From positions 10,194,889 through 10,258,888 of the forward strand of contig NC_060896.1 of the NCBI RefSeq assembly GCF_014805685.1: a stretch of DNA of 64,000 bases. Direction: 5' to 3'. The first letter of the stretch is position 1; each line of letters begins with the position of its first letter. The notes below the pieces were generated by a model. That model had not been told where the DNA came from. It saw only the letters and a program-made list of their open reading frames with translations, and ran no database searches. The translations under genes and the position numbers were made by a program. Positions 1 to 13,145 of this stretch are shown piece after piece. Origin of the DNA: Silurus meridionalis. Taxonomy: Eukaryota; Chordata; Actinopteri; Siluriformes; Siluridae.

Positions 1-763
<763 letters not shown>

Positions 764-1704
764 GCTCAGGAGGGTACATGATAAGAGTTGAATTCTTATG
801 TTGCTTCTTGTCTGTGAGTCATCATTCTGGGAAGAAATGTATGACACCTGCCACATGCTCAAACATCATGCACAGTAGCACAAAGGTTAATTACTGCAGT
901 CAGAAATGCACAACACTCACACTCTTAAAAAGCAAGTCTGTAAAAATTGTGAGAAAACTGCTTGAAAAATGCAAAAAAAAAAAAAAAAAACACTAAACAG
1001 AAATAAATAAAGAAAAAAAGAAAAAAAAGAAAAAAGGCATGTGCCCTTAATTAAATATGTAACGAAATGATGAACATAACAGCTTGTTGAAAGTAAGCGT
1101 GCTTGGCCTGAGAATATCAGTAAATCGTATTTATTTTACTCAGTCAGTAATATATGAAGCACAGAAACATGAATAATATGTTTTTCTTAAGAATGTTTCA
1201 GCTCTTTCAGTGCATCATCTTATACATTTCATGCTAAATCAGACTCAATTACCTACTTGTAGACTATATATTTACATAATAATTAAAGTTAATTTGTAGT
1301 TAATGTTAATATTATTGCTAATTAATCACATAATAGACCACATTTAAAATAATAAGGAGGTTAATCATTTGGATATGAAGATACACACACAAAAGACAAA
1401 TGAAACACATCGAATTAAAAAGTAAAGATCAGAATTTCAGCAGGATTTCACACATTTTTAAGTGATAAAAAGATGTAAAAGATCAGAGAACAATCTTTCA
1501 TTTTATAATTTCATTTTCAAAGAAGTAGAAATGAATAAAATTGTTGTCCTCTCTATAAAACTCTACATTTTATTAAAAAAAAAATCTGTTATGAGTGAAA
1601 ACTCAATTCTACTGTGTCCATTTGGTAAATGTTTAAAAACTTACACACTGAAGTGATAAATCTGCTTTTCTTTGGCAGCATACTGTGTATATGTATATAT
1701 AATA
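764..1704. other. AT-rich intronic sequence with A-rich low-complexity patch
   Basis: Holds an A-run at 968-990 that continues as AAAG/AAAT-rich sequence to about 1036. Nothing else was recognised. Short open frames have no visible domain. Confidence 0.5.
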
Positions 1705-2690
1705 GCAAAAGTTTGGATACACTTTTTCCTTCAGTGTTTTTCTTTATTTTAATTATTTTTAACATTGTACATTAATACTAAAGACATCCAAACTATAAAA
1801 GAACATCTATGGAATTATGTAGTAAACAAACTAGTGTAACCCAGAACATGATTTAGATTAGTAGCCATCTTTGGCTTTGACGACAGCTTTGCACATTCTT
1901 AGCATTCTCTTAGTCAGATCCATTAGGTAGTCACCTGGAATGGTTTTCCAACAATCTTGAGGAGATCCCAAAGGTGTTGATTGATTCCAACTCAGATGAC
2001 CCATCTCAAATGGATTTAGATTGAGTGATTGCAGAGGCCAGGTCATCTGATGTAGCACTCAATCACTCTCATTCTTGAACAAATAGCTCTCACCTAACCA
2101 AGAAGTGTGTTTGGGGGCATTGTCCTTTTGGAAAACAAAGTGTCTCACTATGTGCGAAACAAATAAGTTTGGCACGTCGGTGCAAAAAGCCATATCGGTT
2201 AAGTGTGCCCTCAATTGTGATTAAAATCCCAACTACCACACATTCAGGAACTGTTGACGATAGATACAATTATAAAAACCATAAATCAGTTTTCTACTGA
2301 TCTAATGTCCATTCCTTGTGTTTCAATACTTAGAATAATGGTTTCTTAGCTGCAATTTGAACATGAAGGGCTGATTCACACAGTCTTCACTGAACAGTGG
2401 ATGCCACTTAAACTCTGTTTTTTGGTTTCTAATTCTGGTAATTCAAATAAAAGTATCTTCTGCAGCAAAGGTAGCTCTTGGTCTTCCTTTCCTAAAACGG
2501 GCCTTATGAGAGCTTGTTTGATCATAGCATTTGATGGTTTTGGAGACTGCACTTGAGGATGCACTTAAAGTCTTTTCTCTTTACTTAACTGAGTATTTCT
2601 TGCCATAATATGGATTTGTACAGTAGTGCTATTGACTCTGTACTCACCCTTTTCTCAGCACAAGACAACTGATGGTCTAAAGCACAATAA
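1705..2690 (-). mobile_element. Decayed Tc1-like transposon (minus-strand transposase)
   Basis: A terminal-repeat-like stretch (CAAAAGTTTGGATACAC, about 1708) begins an element whose minus strand carries Tc1 transposase remnants in proper order. The C-terminus is at 1858-2058, with LQSLNLNPFEM in place of the usual SPDLNPIE motif. A catalytic-D segment reading QKDNAPKHTS lies near 2110-2135, and an N-terminal linker region at about 2376-2564 includes a GKEDQ-like stretch. Stops and frameshifts separate the pieces, and the catalytic Glu of the PIE motif is now in PFE context. The right terminal repeat is not visible and may have been lost where the compound microsatellite begins at 2711. Dead copy. 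Confidence 0.8.
1858..2564 (-). pseudogene. Tc1 transposase remnant
   Basis: Family role: DDE (DD34E) cut-and-paste transposase acting at TA sites. Visible on the minus strand are a region like the inter-domain linker (2376-2564), the second catalytic Asp in a DNAPKHT context, and the last domain ending VKAKDGY (1858-2058). Reading frames change between these blocks and stops intervene, so no functional protein can be made. The first catalytic block around SDE was not recognised. The age is clearly greater than that of the element at 17704-19255. Confidence 0.78.
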
Positions 2691-2709
2691 AAGGCAAGAA
2701 ATGTCTAAT

Positions 2710-2914
<205 letters not shown>

Positions 2915-4257
2915 GGTAAACATATAAAGTCTAAACATGCCAGAGCAGGCTCATAATTTCACAGCAATTTACCAAGTGCTCTTACAGCTTTGTGCTGCAG
3001 CAATTTGGCAGCAACAGTAGCACAAAGTGAAGGAGACATTATTGATTTATATCAAAATGGACATGAGGGGGGGAAAAACAGCCACAATGAAGTACCAGTT
3101 TAACAAGCGAAGGTGAGCAACGATTTGAAAAAGGTCCCTCATTTTCCAAGTCAATAATCGAGCTGTAACAAACTCTTCAGAAATCCGTATTTAACACTGT
3201 ATATTGCACCATTGTGATGCTTGCTGTTTCCGTTGCAATGCCACTGGGAAGGTGGGTGAAAGGTTCATTTACAAGAACATGCAATTTAGCAAAAATAGAA
3301 TGAAATTAAAATGGGGTGAAATAATATATAATAGATTTTTTATTTATTAAAAAGAGCCATTGGACAAATCAAATGCGTCAATTTGACAAGCTTGACTTTA
3401 AGTACATAAGGCTGGCACTAAGTACTGTTTTCACTCTGACTTAAATCTAGTTAATACATTTTAGGCTATATTGCTAACTGTGGGGAATCTTGGGGCTTTT
3501 GGCATGAACCTTGCGGCACTGCACTGATGACAGTCAACAAAATGGGAGCATTTAGGACTATAATGAGGCTGCAAGCTTTTCACACATTTAAGCTTCATTG
3601 TAAGTGGTGATCATAAGTAAACAGATAATGAGCAGTACAAACTCTCAAGCTTGGCATCTCTTCAAAAACTCTTATTTGCTTTTACTTTTTTTTGCAGTTG
3701 CCTAATGAAGGCTTTATTTATCTAGCCCATTTCTCTTACACTTATGATCCAAGTTTATTTTCTCTTTAACTACTTTATGGCAGTATTTCAACAGGGCACA
3801 TGGATGCCTTGATGCATTGACATATTTAAGCCATGCAAAGCCCCATAAAATGTAGCCATGCACAAAACTCCTTCCCACCCTTGCGTTTTCACCTCTTCTC
3901 ACTCGCCTCTTCTCTTGCTCTTTGTTGCCCTTGACATTTTCATAAAATCTCTTGCTGCTCAGGCCTGCACATGTCATCCATTTTCTTTTATTTGATATCT
4001 CAATTTTTTTTTTTATTCCACTCGCCCTCAATTTCTCTCATTGTCTACCTCCCACCCCCCTAAAGGTTTTCACTTTTCATTTATTTGCCTTATCTACTAT
4101 CACTCTTTCTATACACTGTCAAGATGAAAAATGCAAGTTTCGAATGTTTGTGTGTTGAGTTTTAGCAGACAGCAAATGATATGATATTTGACAGCTGTGT
4201 GTTCAGGGAAAATGAGTGAGGGTGTTTGTGTGTGCTGATTTGGAACTGCTGAAAAAA

Positions 4258-4258
<1 letters not shown>
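2915..4258. other. Intronic sequence, nothing recognised
   Basis: No recognisable exon, RNA gene or repeat family. Open frames on both strands at 3714-4158 overlap each other and show no domain. 3860-4100 is C/T-rich on the plus strand. Confidence 0.45.

Positions 4259-4349
<91 letters not shown>
4259..4349. repeat. (TG)n(AG)n microsatellite
   Basis: TG repeat 4259-4310 directly followed by AG repeat to 4349. Confidence 0.97.
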
Positions 4350-4353
<4 letters not shown>

Positions 4354-5469
4354 ACCCTAATTTCAGTGTGATTATGTCTAAAATTCTAGGAATTACATGT
4401 CAGAGAGGGTGAATTATTAAAATGAAAGTCACCCAGCCGAAAAGGGAAAGAAAACAAATCTTTTATTTGCAATAAACAGGCAGTTTGTTTTAAAAATGAA
4501 AGGGCACAGGGCATCTGCTTTAGGCTAAGGGTTAAAACAGCAAGGCATTCAGGGCATGACCGAAAAGGTGGCATGAACAGGACATCTCTACATTCATGTG
4601 GTTTATATTTTTACAAATGGACAGATACACAATATGGACAAAAGCCTGTGAAAACCTGATTTGAACATAAGATTTATGTGCATTTAAACATCCCATTCCA
4701 CATTTTGACCCAATTTGCTAAACTAGACAGAGAGAGAGAGAGCAAGATATATATAAAAAGGTCAGCAAATGGGGACTAATAGATGTTACACAAATCCTAT
4801 TTGTCCACAAACTTCCGTTCATAAAGTGACACACACACGAACACAAAAAGTGAAGGTGAAATAAAGGTGAAATCTTTCTTTCTTTGCCTACACCTGTACG
4901 TGAAAAAAGAATCCTTGATTGTGAACAAATAAAAACATTACGAAAGAACCCTGAGAGACTTTCAGGAAGCTGTGCTTTTAGAGAATATTGACCATCACCT
5001 CCATAACCCAGCATTCATTTCATCATCTCCTGCATTTCAGCATCAGCTAAGTTCCATTAGCTATTCTAACCCATGCCTGGGTCATGCTCCTTTCTATCAC
5101 CTCAGAATATCTGGCAGTTGAAGTCCATCTCGAGCAATCTTTATCCACATCCTAGCAACCATAGTAATATCACATGTTTGGCTTTAATAATGCTGAAAGT
5201 ACATTTCAGCACTGTTAGAAAGAGGTTTAATGATTATGGAGTTTAATGGTAAACTTTGGCATGCCTGCTCTGATGTCGCTGCACTCACCCTTTTGAAAAG
5301 TTGACATTGTAAAGAGCACTTTGTGATGTGTGTGCATATTTAAGACTGAGCCTTTAATGCTCTTAGGCTCCCAGCTGTGATCATAATGGACAGCAGGCGC
5401 ATAATGCACATATCAATAGGGAGACGACACGACAAAGAAGGATTTCTTCATAATGCTTCATCAGCTATC

Positions 5470-5473
<4 letters not shown>
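4350..5473. other. Intronic sequence with a short Tc1-terminus-like scrap
   Basis: At about 4626-4650 a stretch (ACACAATATGGACAAAAG) resembles the terminus of the Tc1-derived family seen intact at 61515-62060. The rest has no recognised content. Confidence 0.45.

Positions 5474-5537
<64 letters not shown>
5474..5537. repeat. (CA)n microsatellite
   Basis: Pure CA dinucleotide run of about 32 units. Confidence 0.98.
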
Positions 5538-5539
<2 letters not shown>

Positions 5540-5954
5540 CTTTTTTTTCTCATGAAGAAACATAAGTTTGAACTTAGCCCCTTAGCATTTTTTTTTTTTT
5601 GCATTTTTCAAATTAAATTGTTTAGAAGAGGATTCTCTGAATACTCAAGTGTTCTCAATTCAAAAAGAAGCTCTATTTACAGCCTCCTCAATGAAAACAC
5701 TTCAATCTAGGGTTTTACAGTTTACACAACCTTCTCCAGGAAGAAAAACTCAGAAAACATCTTATCATATAACTCACTTCACTACTGCAACACACTTCAC
5801 TTCACACCACATCACTACTCTGGACCAGGAGTTAGACCACACCATATAGTGATAGTGTACATAAAAAATAAAAAAAAATAAAACTTTCATTGCTGTATCC
5901 CAGCCCATTCATCTCAACATAAATTTTCTCTTCATCATGGTTATAAATAGGAGT

Positions 5955-6185
5955 TATTTTTAATTCATTTCGATTTAATTTTATTTGTATAGCACTGTTA
6001 ACAATGAACAGTGTCACAAAGCAGCTTTCCAGAATTTAATATATGAAGAATCTACATTTGAAATTAATAAATGTCAGAGCCAGAGGCAATGATGACAAGA
6101 AAAAACTCCCTGAGATAGTATGAAGAAGAAAAATTAAGAGAAACCAGACTCAATCCTCAATTGGATGATAATATTTTCATCACTG
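5955..6185 (+). repeat. Dispersed teleost repeat (GTATAGCNCT...AACTCCCTGAGA type)
   Basis: Two recognisable blocks, ATTTTATTTGTATAGCACT and AAAAACTCCCTGAGATAGTA followed by AGAAACCAGACTCAA, occur in order as in a very common fish interspersed repeat. Class not assigned. Low-complexity flanks make the ends uncertain. Confidence 0.55.
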
Positions 6186-6319
6186 CATCAACTGCTCAGA
6201 AATGGAGACTTGCAAAAAAGTACAAAACTAGTCTTAATTATAGTCCTAAGCCTAAACTGCTGGTATTAATTGTGGTCAAAAATCATCCTTATGATTTCTA
6301 AATGGAACCACACACAGTA

Positions 6320-6745
6320 ATATCGAATAATATTTGAGTTGCTATAGCCTTCTGCATAGCTTCAACCAGCCTGACTATTCTCCCCTGACCTCTTCCAACA
6401 ATATGTTTCTACCTGCAGAACACTTACTCGTGTGTTATTCTTTGTTTTTCTCACAATTTTGTGTAAACTCTAGAGACTGTTGTGTCTGTCCAAACTGTTA
6501 AGATCAGCAGTTTCTAAAATACCAAACTGTCTGGCAGTAACAACGAATATCCCATGGTTAAAGTAGCTGAGATCACTGTTTTTTTTGCCATTCCAATGCT
6601 TTATATGAGCATTACCTGAAGCTCTTGACCTGTATCTGCATGCTTTTATGCATTTCTACACGATTGGCTGATTGGCACCAGTGCTGGTGTTTCAAATACA
6701 GTAGGTAGTGAGAGTGTGATTGACTGCATATATAAGAAAAAAGCA
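6320..6745. repeat. Dispersed teleost DNA repeat, decayed
   Basis: Several blocks match my recollection of an abundant fish repeat, in order: AGTTGCTATAGCCTTCTG, ACTCTAGAGACTGTTGTG, GATCAGCAGTTTCTAAAATA and GATTGGCTGATTGGCA. It has no open frame. The family terminus with the ACCTAATAAAGTGGC motif is absent here but recognisable at 52665-52712. Confidence 0.55.
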
Positions 6746-7051
6746 AAAGGCTTTACTCCAACATTGGCTAGGAGATGCCCTTAGCCTCCAGCACTTCATC
6801 CTTCCTTTTTTTCCTCCTCTCTCTTCTTTGCCATTTCAGACCCATGCTTGGGCAGAGTGATAAAGCCTGCCTGCTCAAGATTATTTCTGAAATTTTGAAT
6901 TTTAAAAAGGTCTCTATGGTATTTTGGCAAGTGTCATGCCATCAGTCATTCAAAAGCACATAATCTTTAAGAGCTTCTTCGTCTGTCAGAGAGCAGAAGT
7001 TGATTTTCTTTTGAAGAATCATGGATCCGACCACAACACATGTGCACACGT

Positions 7052-7052
<1 letters not shown>

Positions 7053-7107
<55 letters not shown>
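7053..7107. repeat. (CA)n microsatellite
   Basis: CA run preceded by the near-palindrome ACATGTGCACACGTGT at 7037-7054. Confidence 0.97.
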
Positions 7108-7109
<2 letters not shown>

Positions 7110-7549
7110 AGCATGTCTGAACATTGTGTTTAAGGTACCAGAACACAAAGTCTTTCTTCGCTACAACATCATTACACATGACAATAGTTTCGAAATTTAA
7201 GTTTCTGTAATATTACCTGACCAATTATTCACCATTCTCTGAAATCTTGAGCAGACTGAAAATGTTTGTAACTTAATTTCACAGGATTTGATTTAAAACT
7301 ATTTTCACAGAGGATTTTTTTAGTGTGCAGTAGTAAGCTAGATTTACCCATATCTTTTTGTCACACAAGCCATTTGTCTTTCATATAATTGTTTCATTCT
7401 TTTTTGCTACATTTGCACATAATGTTCTGAGACGTATGATTCAGAAAAACTGTAGAGAATAAGTCTTGTTTTCTCTTATTTCTAAACCAGTTTCTTTCGA
7501 CTCTTACAATTTTGTCTATCTCTGTCTATAAAAACCAAGCACAGTCAAC
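7108..7549. other. Intronic sequence, nothing recognised
   Basis: AT-rich. No exon, RNA or repeat family seen. Confidence 0.45.
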
Positions 7550-7714
7550 AGCCCATTGTAGCTGAGTAGTTAAGGCATAGGGCTTTGGATCAGAAGGTCA
7601 CACGTTCAAATCCCGCTTCCACTGCTGGGTCCTTGAGCAAAGACCTTAACCCTCCCCTGCTTAGTTGTAAGCGGTTTTGGATAAGGGCATCTGCCAAATG
7701 CCATAAATGTGAAT
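7550..7714 (+). mobile_element. tRNA-derived SINE with L2-type 3' tail
   Basis: The 5' part is tRNA-like, with an A-box-like TAGCTGAGTAGT (7559-7570) and a B-box-like GTTCAAATCCC (7604-7614) at normal internal Pol III promoter spacing. The body reads CCTTGAGCAAAGACCTTAAC. The 3' end reads GGATAAGGGCATCTGCCAAA followed by TGCCATAAATGT. The same tail ends the L2 LINE fragment at 42714-43231 (GCTTCTGCTAAATGCCGTAA), so L2 machinery is the likely mobiliser. It is the most complete of five copies in the window. Confidence 0.85.
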
Positions 7715-7809
7715 ATAGAACAATAAGGAAGGACTGAACGATGTCTTTGTTTTGTTGGAAAAATTTCAAATGGTAGTATTAGTATCACAAATACTTTAAG
7801 ATTTACAAT

Positions 7810-7975
7810 CTATGGCATTTCACAGACTTTCTTACATAGAGCAAATTACAATTATAACATGATCAGTTTAAAATTAAGGACCTTGCTCATAAGCCAAGGA
7901 TTTGAACTAGGATTTGAATTTATGACCTCATGAACACATCCAAGCGACCACTTCCATATGCTACACATACTTATT
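7810..7975 (-). mobile_element. Decayed copy of the same SINE, minus strand
   Basis: Reading the plus strand gives the reverse complement of the SINE in order: tail-like TATGGCATTTCACAGACTTT, then AAGGACCTTGCTCA, then a B-box-like TTTGAACTAGGATTTGAA. Substitutions are many. The tRNA head is barely visible. Confidence 0.6.
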
Positions 7976-8399
7976 ATTAGTGCATTTACATCCAAAGACA
8001 AAAAATTGATTTGTTTTTTGATTGATTTTGTTCAATTGATTTTGTTCAATTTGGTTTCACATAATTAAACAAGCAAAAATGCAAAATCAACAACAAACAA
8101 ACAACAAAAAGAGCGGTGTACAAGAATGTAATATGTAAATGTATTATAGCATTAATTGAAATATAGTAGTGGTATTATAAAGAATAATTGGATCATTTTA
8201 TTAATGCCTTAAACTTAAAATTTACCTCAAAATGGTTTGTGTGTCACATCCACATTATATACTTGCTTTTGATTCTTTTGGTTCATTATCAATTATGCTC
8301 TGCATATGACACTCTCAGAGCAACTGTGCTTGAATTCGAACTAACATCACCCCACTCAGAAGATCACTGAGAAGTAACTGCTCCACAACCAAATGTGAT
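7976..8399. other. AT-rich intronic sequence, nothing recognised
   Basis: Includes a short imperfect tandem of TTGATTTTGTTCAA near 8023-8050. No gene or repeat family was recognised. Confidence 0.4.
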
Positions 8400-8401
8400 T
8401 A

Positions 8402-9004
8402 CCGTAATTTCCGGACTATAAAGCGCATATATAAGCCGCACCCACTGAATTTGACAAAGATTTTTATTTTAAACATAAATAAGCCGCACCTGTCTCTTTT
8501 ACACTGAAACTAATGAACTTTACACAGGCTTTAACGAAAGACAGTGTCTGTTACACGGTGTAACGGGTGAAATATGTTGTGGCTCCTTTAAGAGCTTTAA
8601 GAGCATTTTGGGAATAGCCTGCCGCCGCATTTTTCCGCTATTACTGCATGTGTGCACGACGAGGATTATGTCCTTATTATTTTCTGATGCTCATTTCTAA
8701 GTTTCTTTGACTAACCCATAATGCTGTTGCCAAGAAAAATAAAAAAGCACGAGTTTTGGAAACCTGTCTGTGCTTATATGATTTCTGTTGTAACTGGAGT
8801 TAGCGAGCTCTCCCTTAACCCTGACTCAACGCGTTACAACGGCTTGTATCTAAACAGTAGCCGACCAAGTAAATCATTGTTTACTGTCTTCCTCCTTCCT
8901 TTCACAACTATTTCTCTCGGGAGTTTATCTTTTGGCATCGTCATGCGTTTTCAAGGGTTCAAAACGTGGGAAAAAAGTAGCGGCTTATAGTCCGAAAAAT
9001 ACGG
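8402..9004. mobile_element. 603-bp MITE with TA target duplication
   Basis: Terminal inverted repeats: the left begins CCGTAATTTCCGGACTATAA and the right, read inward, CCGTATTTTTCGGACTATAA. Each is flanked outside by TA (8400-8401 and 9005-9006). Subterminal motif ATAAGCCGCACC occurs twice at the left (8431-8442, 8481-8492), and its partner GCGGCTTATAG is at the right end. The interior has no transposase. An 89-codon open frame at 8721-8990 runs into the right terminus and has no recognised domain. The G+C and CpG content is higher than in flanking DNA. The TA duplication suggests Tc1/mariner or another TA-targeting superfamily. I cannot name the family. Confidence 0.85.
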
Positions 9005-9006
9005 TA

Positions 9007-9739
9007 TCATCATGAGTTGCTCCAAGCAGGGAAATACAACTGTGGCTTGATTTATAATCACTTAATACCCTACGTAGTTAATACATTGCAGTTTGAACAC
9101 CGACTCCAAGTAAAGGTTCATGGACACATCAGAGTAATGTATATATGACACATTAAAAGCTAACCTGGCTGGAAGAGGCACTTAAAAAAAATGTTGAATA
9201 AGTGTCTCAGGTTATAAACTTTTACAATCCCTTTTTCCTCATTATTGCTGTTTTACTGAGTAAAGTGTCACCCGTGTGACCTTATCATAATGATTAGGCC
9301 TGATTGAATCCATGCTCTATTCTTCAATATTTCATTCCTGTCAGGCTAATAAATGAAACAAGAAGGATCCTTCTGTTTCTCCCTCCATCTGTCTCTCACT
9401 CTCTACCTGAGGATGTCTGAACATGCAGCTCAGAAAAGAGAAAGAGCAGGCTCATCGCTCACTTCATTACCCATCATCCATCCTGCAATGTCCTGCTACG
9501 TGAGGAGCACTGACCTCATTCTTATCTCAGCCCACACAGGCACGAGGATCGAATCTTCCCCGACTCCCACCCACCACCACAAGGCCACAAAACACAGCAT
9601 GAATTGGACATAGAGTCAAGGTTACAGAAGGCACTTCATGCGTGTGAACTGAGCAGAACTAATGAGCAGACTGTGTTGAGAACTTCTTCCAAGACCCATT
9701 CATTTTAGACGAAACCCAGAACCTCCTATACATAAAAGA
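9007..9739. other. Intronic sequence, nothing recognised
   Basis: No exon or repeat family seen. The open frame at 9353-9613 has no recognisable domain. Confidence 0.4.
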
Positions 9740-10900
9740 ATCGGTGGCATTAAACTCTGTATGGACCTCACTATCTTCCAGCTTCAGTTTGCCCCGTTTA
9801 TCCCTCAGCCCCTCCTCATTCAGGCATTTTATTTCTCGCTATTCGAGCATAGCCTTGCTTTACAGCACCAATAAAGCGCAAATGCAATTTTATTGCCCAG
9901 ACCGGGATCCAGAGAAATTTATAACACTCATGCCTTTCATTTCCTCTCAGATTGGCAGAGCATGTGGTAATTGGGGCCATTTTTCTTAACGAACAACTAA
10001 AAAGACTTCTCAAGAAATTGTGAGGTGCACACTTACCTGCCCGTATCATATAAATGCTAACAATTGCTCATTATATTACAGCGGTGACTAGACAGATTGC
10101 ACAGAGATTGCTTGCAGCACTTTTTTTTTTTTTGCCAGCGAAGAAAAAGAAAACTAAGGTGTTTTATCGCTGAAACTTTCCGAGTTACTGCCAAGTCCTT
10201 GCAAGTTCAATAGTGCAATATCATATTAATTTCCTTTTTTTAATAGCTGCATACTTCATTGAATGTTTAGATTAGCCTTAATGCCGCCCGCAATTTAATA
10301 TCCGCACACCACTTTGTTTAAACAGCGGCTAAGATAATGCTTTACAGCGTAATTATTGCTGGCACTCTGATATTGTGTGCAGTTTATCAACACGCTAAAA
10401 TGTTTTCCAGAGGTTGAGGATTCAATCGGCATGAAAAATGCAAGACGGCCAATTATTACTGTGGACTGCAGTTTTATTTTGCATATTTTCCATAAGGTCA
10501 ATAGCAGCGTACTTGCAAACGTTTACTCTACACATTCGTCCTGAAATCAGACCTAAAAGAAAGATTTCTGTCTTTCTTTTCCAGTCTGTTACAAGCATCC
10601 ATCTTCGTCGTTTCAAATTGGACAGTATTCCTTCTTCATTTTCTTTCTCTCTGATGTTTCACACCTTCGTTGACCGAGTGGCTCAGCAAGACTCAATTAA
10701 TAACAGGAAAAGATTAACGACTTGCCCCTTTTTTTCTATCCACCATGCCCACGGGGCTCAATTTATCTCCAGGAATTTGCAGCATGGAAAGGAAGAAGGA
10801 AAAAAAAAACACATGATTGACACTCCTAACCTTCATTGGGATGTAATCCTCATCTTTAGCACTCAGATATCTAATTAATTAGTGGAATCTCATTTCCCTG
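9740..10900. other. Repeat-free stretch, candidate conserved non-coding DNA
   Basis: No microsatellite except a T-run at 10120-10132 and no transposon termini. Sequence complexity is high, with retained CpGs (for example 9835-9930 and 10275-10340) and TAATTA/ATTA homeodomain-type cores. Frames on both strands (for example 10438-10878) overlap and carry no recognisable domain, so coding is unlikely. Regulatory function is inference only. Confidence 0.3.
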
Positions 10901-11493
10901 CTAATGCAAGTGGACAGAGGCGTGATAGAGGAGAAAAGGGTAGGGAAAGTAAAAGAGAGAAGGCCGGGAGAAAGAGGGAATGCTATTTCTCATCAATGTC
11001 TGGAGCTGGACTCCATCTGTAGTGCTCATTCCAGACAACAGGGCAGCCAGACTGCTACTACACACACCAAAATCATCAACTGTACTGCACATTTGACTGG
11101 GAGACATAAATCCGGCTTTAAAAAAACGAAATAAATAAATAAATAATAATTTTAAGTGAACTGCAAAATTTAAAGTGAACTGCATATTACCTGTGCTACA
11201 AGTTGCAATGATTTTAAAGTTAACTTAGTCTAAAACATTCAGCTTTAGATGGATAACATAATATAGACCAAGGGTTTCCATTTTTTTGCTGGAGAACAAC
11301 ACTAAATGTAACATACATTTTCAGTTTGGAAATTCATAATTAATAAATGTCTCAGCATATTTTTATATAGTTTTTCTTTTTTTGCTTCTGCTGTTCCACT
11401 GAGTCACAGCAGCTTTATGTTTTAAAATAAGACACATGACTCAAACTAATTCAGTTGTTATAATAAAAATTATATTCAGGAAACGAAATAAGT

Positions 11494-11870
11494 AAAGCAA
11501 CCACCAGTTTGAGAACCCCTAATGTGGAATTCCAGAAATCCAACAGACAGAGACACTCCCCTGTCTACATCAATAGAACTGGGGTAGAGCGGATCTCCAG
11601 CTTTAAGTTCTTAGGAGTCCACATCTCTAAGGATCTTTCCTGGCAACAGAACACTTCAGCTCTAAGAAGGCGCAACAGCGTCTATACTTCTTGAGGAGAC
11701 ATAAAAACATCCATATGTCCCCAGGGATTTTAACGAGTTTTTACCTCTGTATCAATGGAGCATCATGAACAGCACCATGATCGTGTGGTATGGCAGCTCC
11801 ACTGTATGTGAATGGAAAGCCCTATAAAGGGTGGTCAAAACGCATCATTGGTGGCCAAATACCTGAACAT
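11494..11870 (+). mobile_element. Non-LTR retrotransposon fragment (reverse transcriptase C-terminal region)
   Basis: The frame at 11509-11694 contains VYINRTGVERISSFKFLGVH followed by ISKDLSW, the conserved block downstream of the RT catalytic domain in fish LINEs. It continues in other frames as a remnant resembling LRRHKNIHMSPRILTSFY and then IVWYGSSTVCEWKAL to about 11860. Truncated at 5', with frameshifts. The clade (Jockey/CR1/Rex-like) is not certain. A further C-terminal piece of a similar LINE lies at 46640-46880. Confidence 0.8.
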
Positions 11871-13076
11871 AGATATTCACATACATTTTTAGCAATGCTT
11901 ACAAATTTCACATAAAACACTAACAGAACTTTACATTTTATAGATGGTGGTATCAGTTAACTAACAAAATTAGATTTTGCCCTAGAGTTTAAATCACAGA
12001 GACACAACAATCATCCATGATCAGAACTACAGAAGAGAGCAATCTTGTCCTTGCTCCCACACCTGTCAACTACAGTGACATGGATGCAGAAGAGGGTATG
12101 TAGAGTGTAACCCCCAAGAGTGCTGCACTGCCCTGTGAGGCATCACGAACCACATTAAGATCAAAAAGAATTTCCTGGCTTCGCAAGTTATCCTCCCCAG
12201 TTGGTAGCAGTGATGTGATATGGGAGAGTTGTCTGGTGGGTGGGAATTGGAAAATGACCAAAATGGGAAATGGAAAAGAAACTATCAAAAGAGTCCTTTA
12301 AAAACAGTTCAAACTTCTCCAGGCATTGGGACCAACGACCTTGCACAGTTTCCTACTCCTAACACCTGATCCAGCTCATGAAGTGCTTGATAATTAGGTG
12401 TCATGTATGTTGACAGCAGGGAAAACCTGAAACTCCACAGCATAGTGTGTCTGTGACCAGAGATGAGGACCACCAGAGTGCGAAGACACATTGATGTAAA
12501 GTTGGGAAAACGAGTCTCTGCATTTTCAGACTCATTAGTCAGTAGAATAATCTTTTGAATGTATAAAGAGTGACCTTTTCAACTGGGTGCAAACACAGAC
12601 CTACTGTATATACTAATAATAGCAGCTCAGTGACCACTGTTCATTATGGACAGACTGACAGACAGGGCTGGTTTGGATATGGGTTTTTAAGGACATTTTA
12701 ATGGTGTTATGAATATTTATGGACAGAATTTTTGGCATCCTTCATACAGATCAGCAAACAGACACTGTGAAACATGGAGTTGGATTAGTAATCTTTTGGA
12801 TGATATGAATTCCCTTATTAATAGAGCATTCATCAATTACCCAACCAATTCAGAATTACCCATAATTACCCATAAAGATAAGTACACAACCAAATGAACT
12901 TATAAAGACTTCCTAAAGACCACTTCAGTGAATCTGTAATCTTAATTGAAAATTATTAACAAAACAAAAAGAGAAAATTGTTCAATTCACTGCAGAAATC
13001 CAGCAGTGAGAGAAATGAGAAGTGGAGAATAAACACAAGTGAGTTTTCATGCGCACTGGAATGTGATTTTATCAGA

Positions 13077-13080
<4 letters not shown>
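11871..13080. other. Intronic sequence with a short dispersed-repeat patch
   Basis: At about 12350-12490 motifs AACACCTGATCCAGCTCATG and GACCAGAGATGAGGACCACC recall a common teleost repeat. A related palindromic pair (CCTGATCCAGCTCATCA and GAGCCGGATCAGGTGTGA) is at 49273-49326. Otherwise unremarkable. Confidence 0.4.

Positions 13081-13138
<58 letters not shown>
13081..13138. repeat. (AAT)n microsatellite
   Basis: Near-pure AAT trinucleotide run, flanked on the right by ATTATTATA. Confidence 0.97.

Positions 13139-13141
<3 letters not shown>

Positions 13142-13145
<4 letters not shown>

Noticed and set aside
8721..8990. 89-codon open frame as a host gene
   Set aside because: It lies entirely inside the TA-flanked MITE and runs into its terminal repeat.
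10438..10878. 146-codon plus-strand open frame
   Set aside because: No domain, overlapped by frames on the other strand, no splice-like context and no composition shift. Probably chance.
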